Below, piece after piece: positions 6,888 through 12,768 of a stretch of DNA of 14,604 nt (within the stretch, counting starts at the first letter, position 1; each line of letters begins with the position of its first letter). The stretch covers positions 1 through 14,604 of the forward strand of contig JAGLYY010000028.1 of the NCBI GenBank assembly GCA_023131935.1, in the 5' to 3' direction. The DNA comes from Spirochaetales bacterium (GTDB lineage Bacteria; Spirochaetota; Spirochaetia; JAGLYY01). The position numbers and the translations under genes were made by a program. Under the pieces are notes generated by a model, which saw only the letters and a list, made by a program, of their open reading frames with translations, was not told the origin of the DNA and did no database searches.

Positions 6888-7484
6888 ATGAGTACCTGGC
6901 GAATCGAATATCAACGCGGAAAGACAGAACTGGCAAGGCACAAGCCGAAGGAAGCTCTTCGGCACTTCGAAGAAGCCTTGTGCCATTGTCCGGTATCTGA
7001 TAATGATTTTCTTTACAGGATTCTTTTTTTCCTCGGCTTTACTCTGAAGAAGCTCGGCTTGCCCATGGGAGCCCTTAAAAGCTGGAATGCCGCAACGAAA
7101 GTCCGAAAGTCCGGATATTCAGAAAAGATGCTCAGGCGGTATGGGAACATATACGGTATGCCAAAGCAGGATTGTCTGGAACAGGATGATTGGGAGGCTT
7201 TCCGTGCAATCCACGTTAACCGATACCTCCGGACGAAAAGATACGGCAGGTTCGGCACAATCGCGGAAAAAGATATGATTCAGGATTTGATACAGGATAC
7301 CTACCTTGGGCTTTTAGCTTCTGAGCATGTTCAGGGGAAAACAGCTCAGGAGAAGTTGATTATCTTCCATACAACCATGCTGGTTTTTCCGGCTTTTTAT
7401 CATTCAAACAGCATAATACCCTTTTATTCCCCTGACGGTGGGATACGAAGGGGTGCAAGTGACAGTGAAGACATACCTCAGTAA
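6888..7484 (+). CDS. TPR-repeat protein with unrecognised C-terminal domain
   Basis: The 198-residue protein begins with two tetratricopeptide-like helical hairpins: ~5-36 (YQRGKTELARHKPKEALRHF) and ~41-74 (YRILFFLGFTLKKLGLPMGA). These are protein-binding scaffolds. Residues ~95-145 form a basic then acidic helical region (NRYLRTKRYGRFGTIAEKDM, then IQDLIQDTYLGLL) that I cannot assign. The tail to 198 is Ser/Asp/Gly-rich. There is no signal peptide or transmembrane segment, so it is probably cytosolic. The ATG at 6888 has AAGGA at 6874-6878. It is divergent from groES and lies 233 bases upstream of a sigma factor gene in the same direction, without a visible terminator between them. A role with that sigma factor is only a possibility suggested by position. 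Function unknown. Confidence 0.75.
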   Translation: MSTWRIEYQRGKTELARHKPKEALRHFEEALCHCPVSDNDFLYRILFFLGFTLKKLGLPMGALKSWNAATKVRKSGYSEKMLRRYGNIYGMPKQDCLEQDDWEAFRAIHVNRYLRTKRYGRFGTIAEKDMIQDLIQDTYLGLLASEHVQGKTAQEKLIIFHTTMLVFPAFYHSNSIIPFYSPDGGIRRGASDSEDIPQ

Positions 7485-7571
7485 TAATCCTGGAACATCA
7501 AGGCAGGTCTACGCAGAAGAAATGACCCTTTTTGATACAGATTTCGGGAGATTTCAGGTGAATGTGTTTTT

Positions 7572-7600
7572 TTGACCCATATTCCGATATTTCTTTTTAT
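7572..7600 (+). promoter_or_regulatory. Possible distal sigma70-type promoter for the sigma factor gene
   Basis: TTGACC (7572-7577) is followed after 17 bases by TTTTAT (7595-7600). It lies in the 233-base gap after the TPR gene and would give a leader of about 110 bases. The -10 is a weak match, so this is tentative. Confidence 0.35.
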
Positions 7601-7620
7601 GGAAAAACCCCGATGTATAT

Positions 7621-7640
7621 TTAACTTCTTTTAACTTCTT
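7621..7640. repeat. Perfect tandem 10-mer upstream of the sigma factor gene
   Basis: TTAACTTCTT occurs twice back to back (7621-7630, 7631-7640), about 40-60 bases upstream of the sigma54-type promoter. The ten-base period places both copies on the same DNA face, as expected for a direct-repeat activator site. No binder is known. Confidence 0.8.
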
Positions 7641-7680
7641 ATAGTGTAAGGAATTAAGAATTCTGTAATATTTTTGTAGT

Positions 7681-7696
7681 TGGCACGATTCCTGCT
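7681..7696 (+). promoter_or_regulatory. Sigma54 (-24/-12) promoter of the sigma factor gene
   Basis: TGGCACG-ATTC-CTGCT matches the RpoN consensus TGGCACG-N4-TTGCW at 11 of 12 fixed positions. The essential GG (7682-7683) and GC (7694-7695) are exactly 10 bases apart. The expected start is about 7707, which is the first A of the AGGAGGG ribosome binding site (7707-7713), so the leader would be only ~11 bases. The motif quality and its position right before a gene support it; the very short leader is the weak point. Confidence 0.6.
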
Positions 7697-7717
7697 ACTT
7701 ATTAGTAGGAGGGAACA

Positions 7718-8590
7718 ATGGCTGCAAAAGAAAGAATTACACCAAAACACACTTCTCACGACGATGAAAACGTTCTTTCGATGTATCTCAAGGAGATTAA
7801 CAGGATCCCCCTTTTAACACGAGAGGAAGAGGATAAATACGCCCGAGCTGCCGCGAAAGAGGAGCAATGGGCAAAGGACAAACTTATAGAGGCGAATCTC
7901 AGATTTGTCGTTAATGTAGCGAAGAAATATCAAAACCAGGGACTTCCTTTATCAGATCTGATAAACGAAGGGAATATCGGTCTGATGAACGCGATTGAAC
8001 GGTTCGATATTAATAAGGGTTATCACTTCATCTCATATGCTGTCTGGTGGATCAGACAGGCAATATTAAAGGCTATTTGTGAAAAATCCAGAATGATCCG
8101 GCTTCCGTTAAACCGGGCAAACGAACTGGTTCAGATCGAAAAAGCACGGAAAGAAATTCAGTCCCAAAAAGGCGGAGACCCGGACATCAAAGATATTGCC
8201 AGGCTTACAAATATGAATCCGGATCACATATCCGATCTTATCAATATTTCCCGGGACCTTATCTCTCTTGAAACTCCTGTATACGCGGAAAAAGACAGTT
8301 CCCAGCTTGGAGACTTTATAGAAGACACCGGTTATCTTCATCCTGAAGAGGAGGCTATTGAAATTTCACTTCGGAAAGAGATCGATGACGTATTGGGTAC
8401 TTTAAGCGATAAAGAAGCGGAGATTATCCGCTACCGGTTCGGCCTGAATGACCGGAGCCCCCTCTCCCTTAAGGAGATTGGAGACAAATATAACCTGACA
8501 AAAGAGAGAATCAGACAGATAGAGAAAAAGGCAATTAAAAGGCTGCAGCATCCATCCCGCAGTCAGTATCTTGAAGCATATATTGCCTGA
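7718..8590 (+). CDS. Sigma70-family factor, RpoD/RpoS-like without region 1.1
   Basis: The 290 residues contain region 1.2 (~17-48, NVLSMYLKEINRIPLLTREE), region 2.1-2.2 with the core-binding DLINEGNIGLMNAIERFD at 80-97, region 2.3-2.4 with YAVWWIRQAILKA at 107-119 and SRMIRLP to 130, region 3 (~132-190) and region 4 (~223-282) whose helix-turn-helix (LKEIGDKYNLTKERIRQIEK) reads the -35 box. The extended region 1.1 of primary sigma factors is absent and the length matches group 2 factors such as RpoS. FISYAVWWIRQ also recalls the short primary sigma of Bacteroidetes, so I cannot exclude a primary role. AGGAGGG four bases before ATG 7718 is a strong start signal. A near-consensus sigma54 promoter lies immediately upstream and a strong terminator follows, so the gene can be its own unit. 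Confidence 0.93.
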   Translation: MAAKERITPKHTSHDDENVLSMYLKEINRIPLLTREEEDKYARAAAKEEQWAKDKLIEANLRFVVNVAKKYQNQGLPLSDLINEGNIGLMNAIERFDINKGYHFISYAVWWIRQAILKAICEKSRMIRLPLNRANELVQIEKARKEIQSQKGGDPDIKDIARLTNMNPDHISDLINISRDLISLETPVYAEKDSSQLGDFIEDTGYLHPEEEAIEISLRKEIDDVLGTLSDKEAEIIRYRFGLNDRSPLSLKEIGDKYNLTKERIRQIEKKAIKRLQHPSRSQYLEAYIA

Positions 8591-8615
8591 AGATATGCCG
8601 AATCGTATATCCAGC

Positions 8616-8656
8616 AAGCCCTTATGTCCCTTAACTTGACATAAGGGCTTTTTTTC
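8616..8656 (+). terminator. Intrinsic terminator after the sigma factor gene
   Basis: A perfect 13-base stem, AAGCCCTTATGTC (8616-8628) with GACATAAGGGCTT (8638-8650), a 9-base loop and a T-run to 8655. It isolates the sigma factor from ppdK. Confidence 0.92.
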
Positions 8657-8724
8657 TTTAGGTTCAAATAGAATATATTTTTTCAATATCCGCAAATAAG
8701 ATAAAACGGAGGACAAATAGATCC

Positions 8725-11388
8725 ATGGCGAAAAGAAAACTCATTTATTTCTTCGGTGACGGAAATGCCGAAGGTGATGCTTCGATGAAGAAGATTCTTG
8801 GGGGAAAAGGTGCAAACCTCGCTGAGATGACCAACCTCAATATTCCAGTACCTCCCGGATTCACCATTGCTACAGAGGTATGTGATGCCTTTTACAAGAA
8901 TAACAGGAAGTATCCGGCTGAGCTTACAACCCAACTTAATACTAATCTCAAGAAACTTGAGAAACTCATGGGCAAGAAACTTGGAGACCACAAGGATCCC
9001 CTTCTTGTATCAGTACGTTCCGGAGCGGCTGTTTCCATGCCCGGTATGATGGACACTATCCTTAATCTCGGCCTGAATGATGCAGCTATTGGCGGGATCA
9101 CCGAAAAAACAGGAAATCCCAGATTTGCCTGGGACGCTTACCGGCGATTTATCCAGATGTTTGGCAACGTTGCGAAGGGGCTGGACATTGCGGTATTTGA
9201 AGACATTCTTCATGATCTGAAGAAAAAGAAAAAGGTTGAGCTCGATACCGATCTCAGTGAAAAAGATCTTGAAACCCTGGTTGATCAGTACAAGAAAGCT
9301 TATAAGAAACATCTTAAAGAGGACTTTCCCCAGGATCCCATGGATCAGCTCAACCAGGCCATTAACGCCGTATTCGGTTCCTGGAACAATCCAAAGGCTG
9401 TCAAATACCGGAACATCAACAGCATTAGAAACCTTCTGGGTACCGCGGTAAATGTTCAGTCCATGGTCTTTGGGAATTTTGGTGAAGACTCAGGTACAGG
9501 AGTATGTTTTTCAAGGGACCCCTCTACCGGTAAGAAAGTATTCTATGGTGAGTATCTCATGAATGCCCAGGGAGAGGATGTCGTCGCAGGTATCCGGACC
9601 CCTGAAAAGATAGCTTCCCTTCAGAAGAAAAACCTTGAAATATACAACGAACTTGTTGGCTTAAAAGACAAACTTGAAGCCCATTACAAGGATATGCAGG
9701 ATATGGAGTTCACCATTCAGCAGGGTAAACTCTTCATCCTTCAGACAAGAAACGGGAAACGGACCGGTCCTTCCGCTGTCAAGATTGCAGTAGATATGGT
9801 TAAGGAGAAATTAATCACCAGGGAAGAGGCCGTGATGGCGGTTGATCCCGCCCAGCTCGACCAGCTCTTCCATCCTCTCATCGATCCGAAACACCGGAAG
9901 ACCCTTAAGTGCCTTGCTAAAGGACTCAATGCTTCTCCCGGTGCGGCTACCGGGCAGATCGTGTTCCATGCTGACCATGCAGAGGAATGGGCTAAACAGG
10001 GGAAAAAGGTACTCCTTGTAAGAAAAGAGACCTCCCCTGAAGATATCGGCGGTATGGCTGTCGCTGAAGGTATCCTCACTTCTACGGGGGGAATGACAAG
10101 CCACGCTGCCGTTGTTGCCCGTGGAATGGGAACTCCCTGTATTGCCGGATGTAAGGATGTAGTTATTTCAGGCAAAGCGATGACTGTTGCTGGAAAGAAA
10201 TACAAAGAGGGAGACTGGATTACCCTTGACGGCACAACCGGTGAGGTTTTTGATGGTGAAGCTGGCCTGGTAAAACCAAAGATTACGAAAGATGTTGAAA
10301 TCTTCTTACAGTGGGCGGATGATATCCGGCACAAAGCAAAAAGGGATAACGTTGATACTACCGGATTCCTTGTAAGAACAAATGCCGATCAACCCGGGGA
10401 TTCAATACTCGCACGGAAGTTCGGCGCTGAAGGTATTGGTCTCTGCCGGACCGAGCATATGTTTTTTGAAGATGATAAACTTCCGATTTTCCGACAGATG
10501 ATTGTGGCAGAAGATATAACCGCCAGAAAGGTCGCGTTAAAGAAATTACTCTCCCTTCAGAAGAAGGATTTCAAAGGGATCTTCAAGTCGATGGAAGGGC
10601 TTCCCGTAACCATTCGCCTCCTCGATCCCCCTCTCCATGAGTTTGTGCCCACTGAAAAACCTGATATTAAAGTCCTGGCTGATGATCTCGGGATTAAGCC
10701 GGCCGCGTTAATGATTAAGATCGAATCTCTTCACGAACTTAACCCCATGCTTGGTCACAGGGGCTGTCGTCTTGCGGTTACCTATCCGGAAATTTATGAT
10801 ATGCAGGTTGAAGCAATCATGAGTGCCGCGTGTGATATCGCGAAGAGCGGAAAAAAGGTTATACCTGAAATCATGATCCCCTTAGTCGGTACTGTAGAGG
10901 AACTTTCCCTCTTGAGGGAGAATGCCCGGAAAGTTGCTGAGGATGTACTTGTTAAAAAGAAAATCAAAGTGAAATATACAATCGGTACCATGATCGAAAT
11001 CCCCCGGGCAGCTATTACCGCTGATAAGGTCGCGACCCAGGCGGATTTCTTCTCCTTCGGTACCAATGACCTTACCCAGATGACTTTTGGATTTTCCAGA
11101 GATGATGTTGGGTCCTTTGTTCCTGAATACCTCGCGCAGGGGATCCTCGCGCATGATCCCTTCCAGAGCATAGACCAGGAAGGTGTAGGTGTTCTTGTTT
11201 CTACGGCAGTCATTAAAGGACGGCAGACTAAAAACGGAATGAAGATGGGTGTTTGCGGCGAACACGGCGGCGATCCCGAATCCATCGATTTCTTCTACCG
11301 GGCAGGACTAAACTATGTTTCCTGTTCTCCCTTCCGTATACCCATCGCCAGGCTGGCCGCAGCCCAGGCTGTAATCAAGAACCGGTAG
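8725..11388 (+). CDS. ppdK: Pyruvate, phosphate dikinase
   Basis: An 887-residue full-length PPDK, interconverting pyruvate + ATP + Pi and phosphoenolpyruvate + AMP + PPi. The N-terminal ATP-grasp domain has GGKGANLAEM at 26-35 and VRSGAAVSMPGMMDT at 97-111. The swivelling phosphohistidine domain has GGMTSHAAVVARGMGTPCIAG at 455-475, with catalytic H460 and the regulatory-type T458. The C-terminal TIM barrel has GLCRTEHMFF at 572-581, GHRGCRL at 677-683, SFGTNDLTQM at 777-786 and GVCGEHGGD at 842-850, with catalytic C844. All active-site motifs are present. In anaerobic spirochaetes it commonly works in the glycolytic direction using PPi, though this sequence cannot show direction. The ATG at 8725 follows CGGAGGA (8707-8713) at a rather long 11-base spacing; no better start is nearby. 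Strong terminators bound the gene on both sides. A promoter was not clear. Confidence 0.98.
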   Translation: MAKRKLIYFFGDGNAEGDASMKKILGGKGANLAEMTNLNIPVPPGFTIATEVCDAFYKNNRKYPAELTTQLNTNLKKLEKLMGKKLGDHKDPLLVSVRSGAAVSMPGMMDTILNLGLNDAAIGGITEKTGNPRFAWDAYRRFIQMFGNVAKGLDIAVFEDILHDLKKKKKVELDTDLSEKDLETLVDQYKKAYKKHLKEDFPQDPMDQLNQAINAVFGSWNNPKAVKYRNINSIRNLLGTAVNVQSMVFGNFGEDSGTGVCFSRDPSTGKKVFYGEYLMNAQGEDVVAGIRTPEKIASLQKKNLEIYNELVGLKDKLEAHYKDMQDMEFTIQQGKLFILQTRNGKRTGPSAVKIAVDMVKEKLITREEAVMAVDPAQLDQLFHPLIDPKHRKTLKCLAKGLNASPGAATGQIVFHADHAEEWAKQGKKVLLVRKETSPEDIGGMAVAEGILTSTGGMTSHAAVVARGMGTPCIAGCKDVVISGKAMTVAGKKYKEGDWITLDGTTGEVFDGEAGLVKPKITKDVEIFLQWADDIRHKAKRDNVDTTGFLVRTNADQPGDSILARKFGAEGIGLCRTEHMFFEDDKLPIFRQMIVAEDITARKVALKKLLSLQKKDFKGIFKSMEGLPVTIRLLDPPLHEFVPTEKPDIKVLADDLGIKPAALMIKIESLHELNPMLGHRGCRLAVTYPEIYDMQVEAIMSAACDIAKSGKKVIPEIMIPLVGTVEELSLLRENARKVAEDVLVKKKIKVKYTIGTMIEIPRAAITADKVATQADFFSFGTNDLTQMTFGFSRDDVGSFVPEYLAQGILAHDPFQSIDQEGVGVLVSTAVIKGRQTKNGMKMGVCGEHGGDPESIDFFYRAGLNYVSCSPFRIPIARLAAAQAVIKNR

Positions 11389-11410
11389 TTATTCACAAAA
11401 TGCTGTTTAC

Positions 11411-11439
11411 GTGCCATCCCATGAATCTTTTAGGATAAT
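11411..11439 (+). promoter_or_regulatory. Possible promoter embedded in the ppdK terminator
   Basis: GTGCCA (11411-11416, 4 of 6 match to -35) and GATAAT (11434-11439, 5 of 6 match to -10) are 17 bases apart inside the hairpin DNA. They would start a transcript near 11446, about 20 bases before the glycosylase ATG. There is no other space for a promoter between terminator and gene. Confidence 0.4.
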
Positions 11440-11456
11440 GGGATGGCACTTTTTTT
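11411..11456 (+). terminator. Intrinsic terminator after ppdK
   Basis: A perfect 12-base stem, GTGCCATCCCAT (11411-11422) with ATGGGATGGCAC (11438-11449), a 15-base loop and T7 at 11450-11456. It ends only nine bases before the next start codon. Confidence 0.92.
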
Positions 11457-11465
11457 CTTTCCAGG

Positions 11466-12185
11466 ATGAACACGGAGATTATTCATACTGTATATTCTTT
11501 TCTCTATAAAGCTTTCGGTCCTCAGGGGTGGTGGCCCCTTCTTTCCCATCAGGGGGAGAGAGGATGGACAGAAGAGGGATATCATCCGGGAGTGGTTTAT
11601 TTCCCGAATAGAATGGAGCAGGCCGAGATAGCAATTGGCGCGATTTTGACCCAGAATACCGCATGGGCAAATGTTCGGCTGGCTTTAAAGAATCTATTTG
11701 AAGCCGGTTTGCTATCTGCTGAAGCAATCATTGAAACTCCCATGGAAATGGTAGCTCAGGTTATCAAGCCCAGCGGATATTACCGTGTAAAGGCTGATAG
11801 AATGTTTTTGGTTCTCAGGTTTATAGAAAGCCTGGGTGACTTAACTCCCAATCGGGAAGAGTTATTGAAGGTGAAGGGGATCGGACCAGAGACAGCTGAT
11901 TCCATCATGCTTTATGCCTACAGCAAGCCACACTTCATTGTCGATGCTTATACGAGGAGAATTTTTAGCCGTTTAGGGGTAATAACGGGAAAAGAATCTT
12001 ACAGTTCCCTCGCGGAAATCTTTGAAAGTTCCCTTCCCAAGGATTGCGGTCTGTTTCAGGAATACCACGCGCTCATCGTAGAACAGGGGAAAAGGTACTG
12101 TTCCCCAAAACCCCGTTGCAAATGTTGCCCTCTTAGGTCCGTCTGCTCTACTGACAGTTACCCCATATTGATTGCAAAGAGATAG
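11466..12185 (+). CDS. HhH-GPD DNA glycosylase, endonuclease III/MagIII-like
   Basis: The 239 residues belong to the endonuclease III-related group that includes MagIII, a 3-methyladenine glycosylase: FGPQGWWPL at 17-25, IGAILTQNTAW at 57-67, PSGYYRVKADR at 102-112, the helix-hairpin-helix KVKGIGPETADS at 135-146, and the catalytic Asp D160 in FIVDAYTRRI. Where Nth has its Schiff-base lysine (GRKTA), this protein has E142 (GPETA), so a monofunctional base-removing glycosylase without beta-lyase activity is expected. Its C terminus carries an Fe-S-like cysteine set C212, C218, C221, C227 (C-x5-C-x2-C-x5-C, one residue shorter in the first gap than Nth), plus C220. There are ~20 extra residues between WWPL and the conserved IGAILTQ. 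The start at ATG 11466 has only AGG next to it, a very poor ribosome site. The 3' end overlaps the convergent phosphatase gene by 28 bases. Confidence 0.88.
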   Translation: MNTEIIHTVYSFLYKAFGPQGWWPLLSHQGERGWTEEGYHPGVVYFPNRMEQAEIAIGAILTQNTAWANVRLALKNLFEAGLLSAEAIIETPMEMVAQVIKPSGYYRVKADRMFLVLRFIESLGDLTPNREELLKVKGIGPETADSIMLYAYSKPHFIVDAYTRRIFSRLGVITGKESYSSLAEIFESSLPKDCGLFQEYHALIVEQGKRYCSPKPRCKCCPLRSVCSTDSYPILIAKR

Positions 12186-12610
12186 CCAATTAAAATGCCG
12201 AGAAGGGACCCAAAGAAAACTTGGGGGAAAGTATGTCCTAAAAGAGTTTTAAGGTTGTCATGCTTAAAACCCTCTCTGAGGATGTGTTCAAGTTCCTTTA
12301 TAAGACTGTTGATTGCTTTAGCGTGTAGACCCGCTGCTCTTCTTACACCTGTCGCATCGTAAATAACAATAGATCCGAAAGCCATGATTATTATAAATTC
12401 CGTGGAAGCCCATCCGAGGGTTATCCCTGTGCTTGTCCCAAGGGCACAGACCATGGCTGAATGAGAGGAGGGCATCCCGCCGGTTTCGAGCAATCTGTTT
12501 AAACACAAAGCTTTGTCGGTTATCAAGACGATAAGGACCTTCAGCACCTGCACGGCGATCGACGCTGTAATAGTACTCAGAAAAATGGGGTTGGTAAAAA
12601 GATCAATCAT
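12158..12610 (-). CDS. DivPAP (divergent PAP2 / YuiD-type) membrane protein
   Basis: The 150-residue hydrophobic protein has the signature of the divergent PAP2 family: FTNPIFLSTITASIAVQVLK at 5-24 (first membrane segment), the phosphatase-like ETGGMPSSHSAMV at 42-54, a second segment ~70-85, YDATGVRRAAGLHA at 84-97 and LLGHTFPQVFFGSLLGILIG at 123-142 (last segment). PSSH and the Arg/His motifs suggest phosphate ester chemistry at the membrane, but family substrates are largely undefined. I chose ATG 12610, with GGAGG at 12615-12619. A longer in-frame start at 12661 would add 17 residues unlike the family and would begin upstream of the likely promoter. The last 28 bases overlap the convergent glycosylase gene's 3' end, with no terminator between. 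Confidence 0.87.
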   Translation of the reverse strand: MIDLFTNPIFLSTITASIAVQVLKVLIVLITDKALCLNRLLETGGMPSSHSAMVCALGTSTGITLGWASTEFIIIMAFGSIVIYDATGVRRAAGLHAKAINSLIKELEHILREGFKHDNLKTLLGHTFPQVFFGSLLGILIGYLFAINMG

Positions 12611-12631
12611 TGAACCTCCGCGAGTTCGGCA

Positions 12632-12661
12632 AGTATACACCCTCGAAGTGAATATGCTCAA
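12632..12661 (-). promoter_or_regulatory. Promoter of the DivPAP gene
   Basis: Minus strand -35 TTGAGC (12656-12661) and -10 TATACT (12632-12637) with 18-base spacing. Transcription would begin near 12625, giving a ~15-base leader holding the GGAGG site. Confidence 0.5.
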
Positions 12662-12691
12662 GACTCGGCCGTATAAATAGTGAGTGGTATC

Positions 12692-12720
12692 TTGACATAT
12701 ACACCCATGATGGGGAAAAT
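12692..12720 (+). promoter_or_regulatory. Promoter of the ABC-F gene
   Basis: A perfect -35 TTGACA (12692-12697) is followed 17 bases later by GAAAAT (12715-12720, 4 of 6). The start near 12727 gives a leader of about 42 bases ending in AAGGTGGA (12756-12763) before the ATG. Confidence 0.5.
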
Positions 12721-12768
12721 ATTCAACTCAAAGTTACTCATTTCTTTTTACATACAAGGTGGAATATA

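Noticed and set aside
8636..8641. Perfect TTGACA, possible -35 for ppdK
   Set aside because: It lies in the loop and right arm of the terminator and no acceptable -10 is found 16-18 bases downstream (bases there read around TAGGTT).
9741..10334. 197-codon minus-strand open frame inside ppdK
   Set aside because: It mirrors a well-conserved PPDK region in another frame; it has no recognisable domain, and ppdK explains the sequence fully.
10794..11285. 163-codon minus-strand open frame inside ppdK
   Set aside because: It is a shadow of the PPDK C-terminal barrel and its composition resembles antisense of a coding gene.
12209..12225. CCCAA...TTGGG hairpin after the glycosylase gene as a terminator
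   Set aside because: Only five pairs, no T-run, and it lies inside the DivPAP coding region.
12611..12661. Longer DivPAP protein starting at 12661
   Set aside because: The added 17 residues are unlike the family, and GGAGG plus the predicted promoter fit the ATG at 12610.
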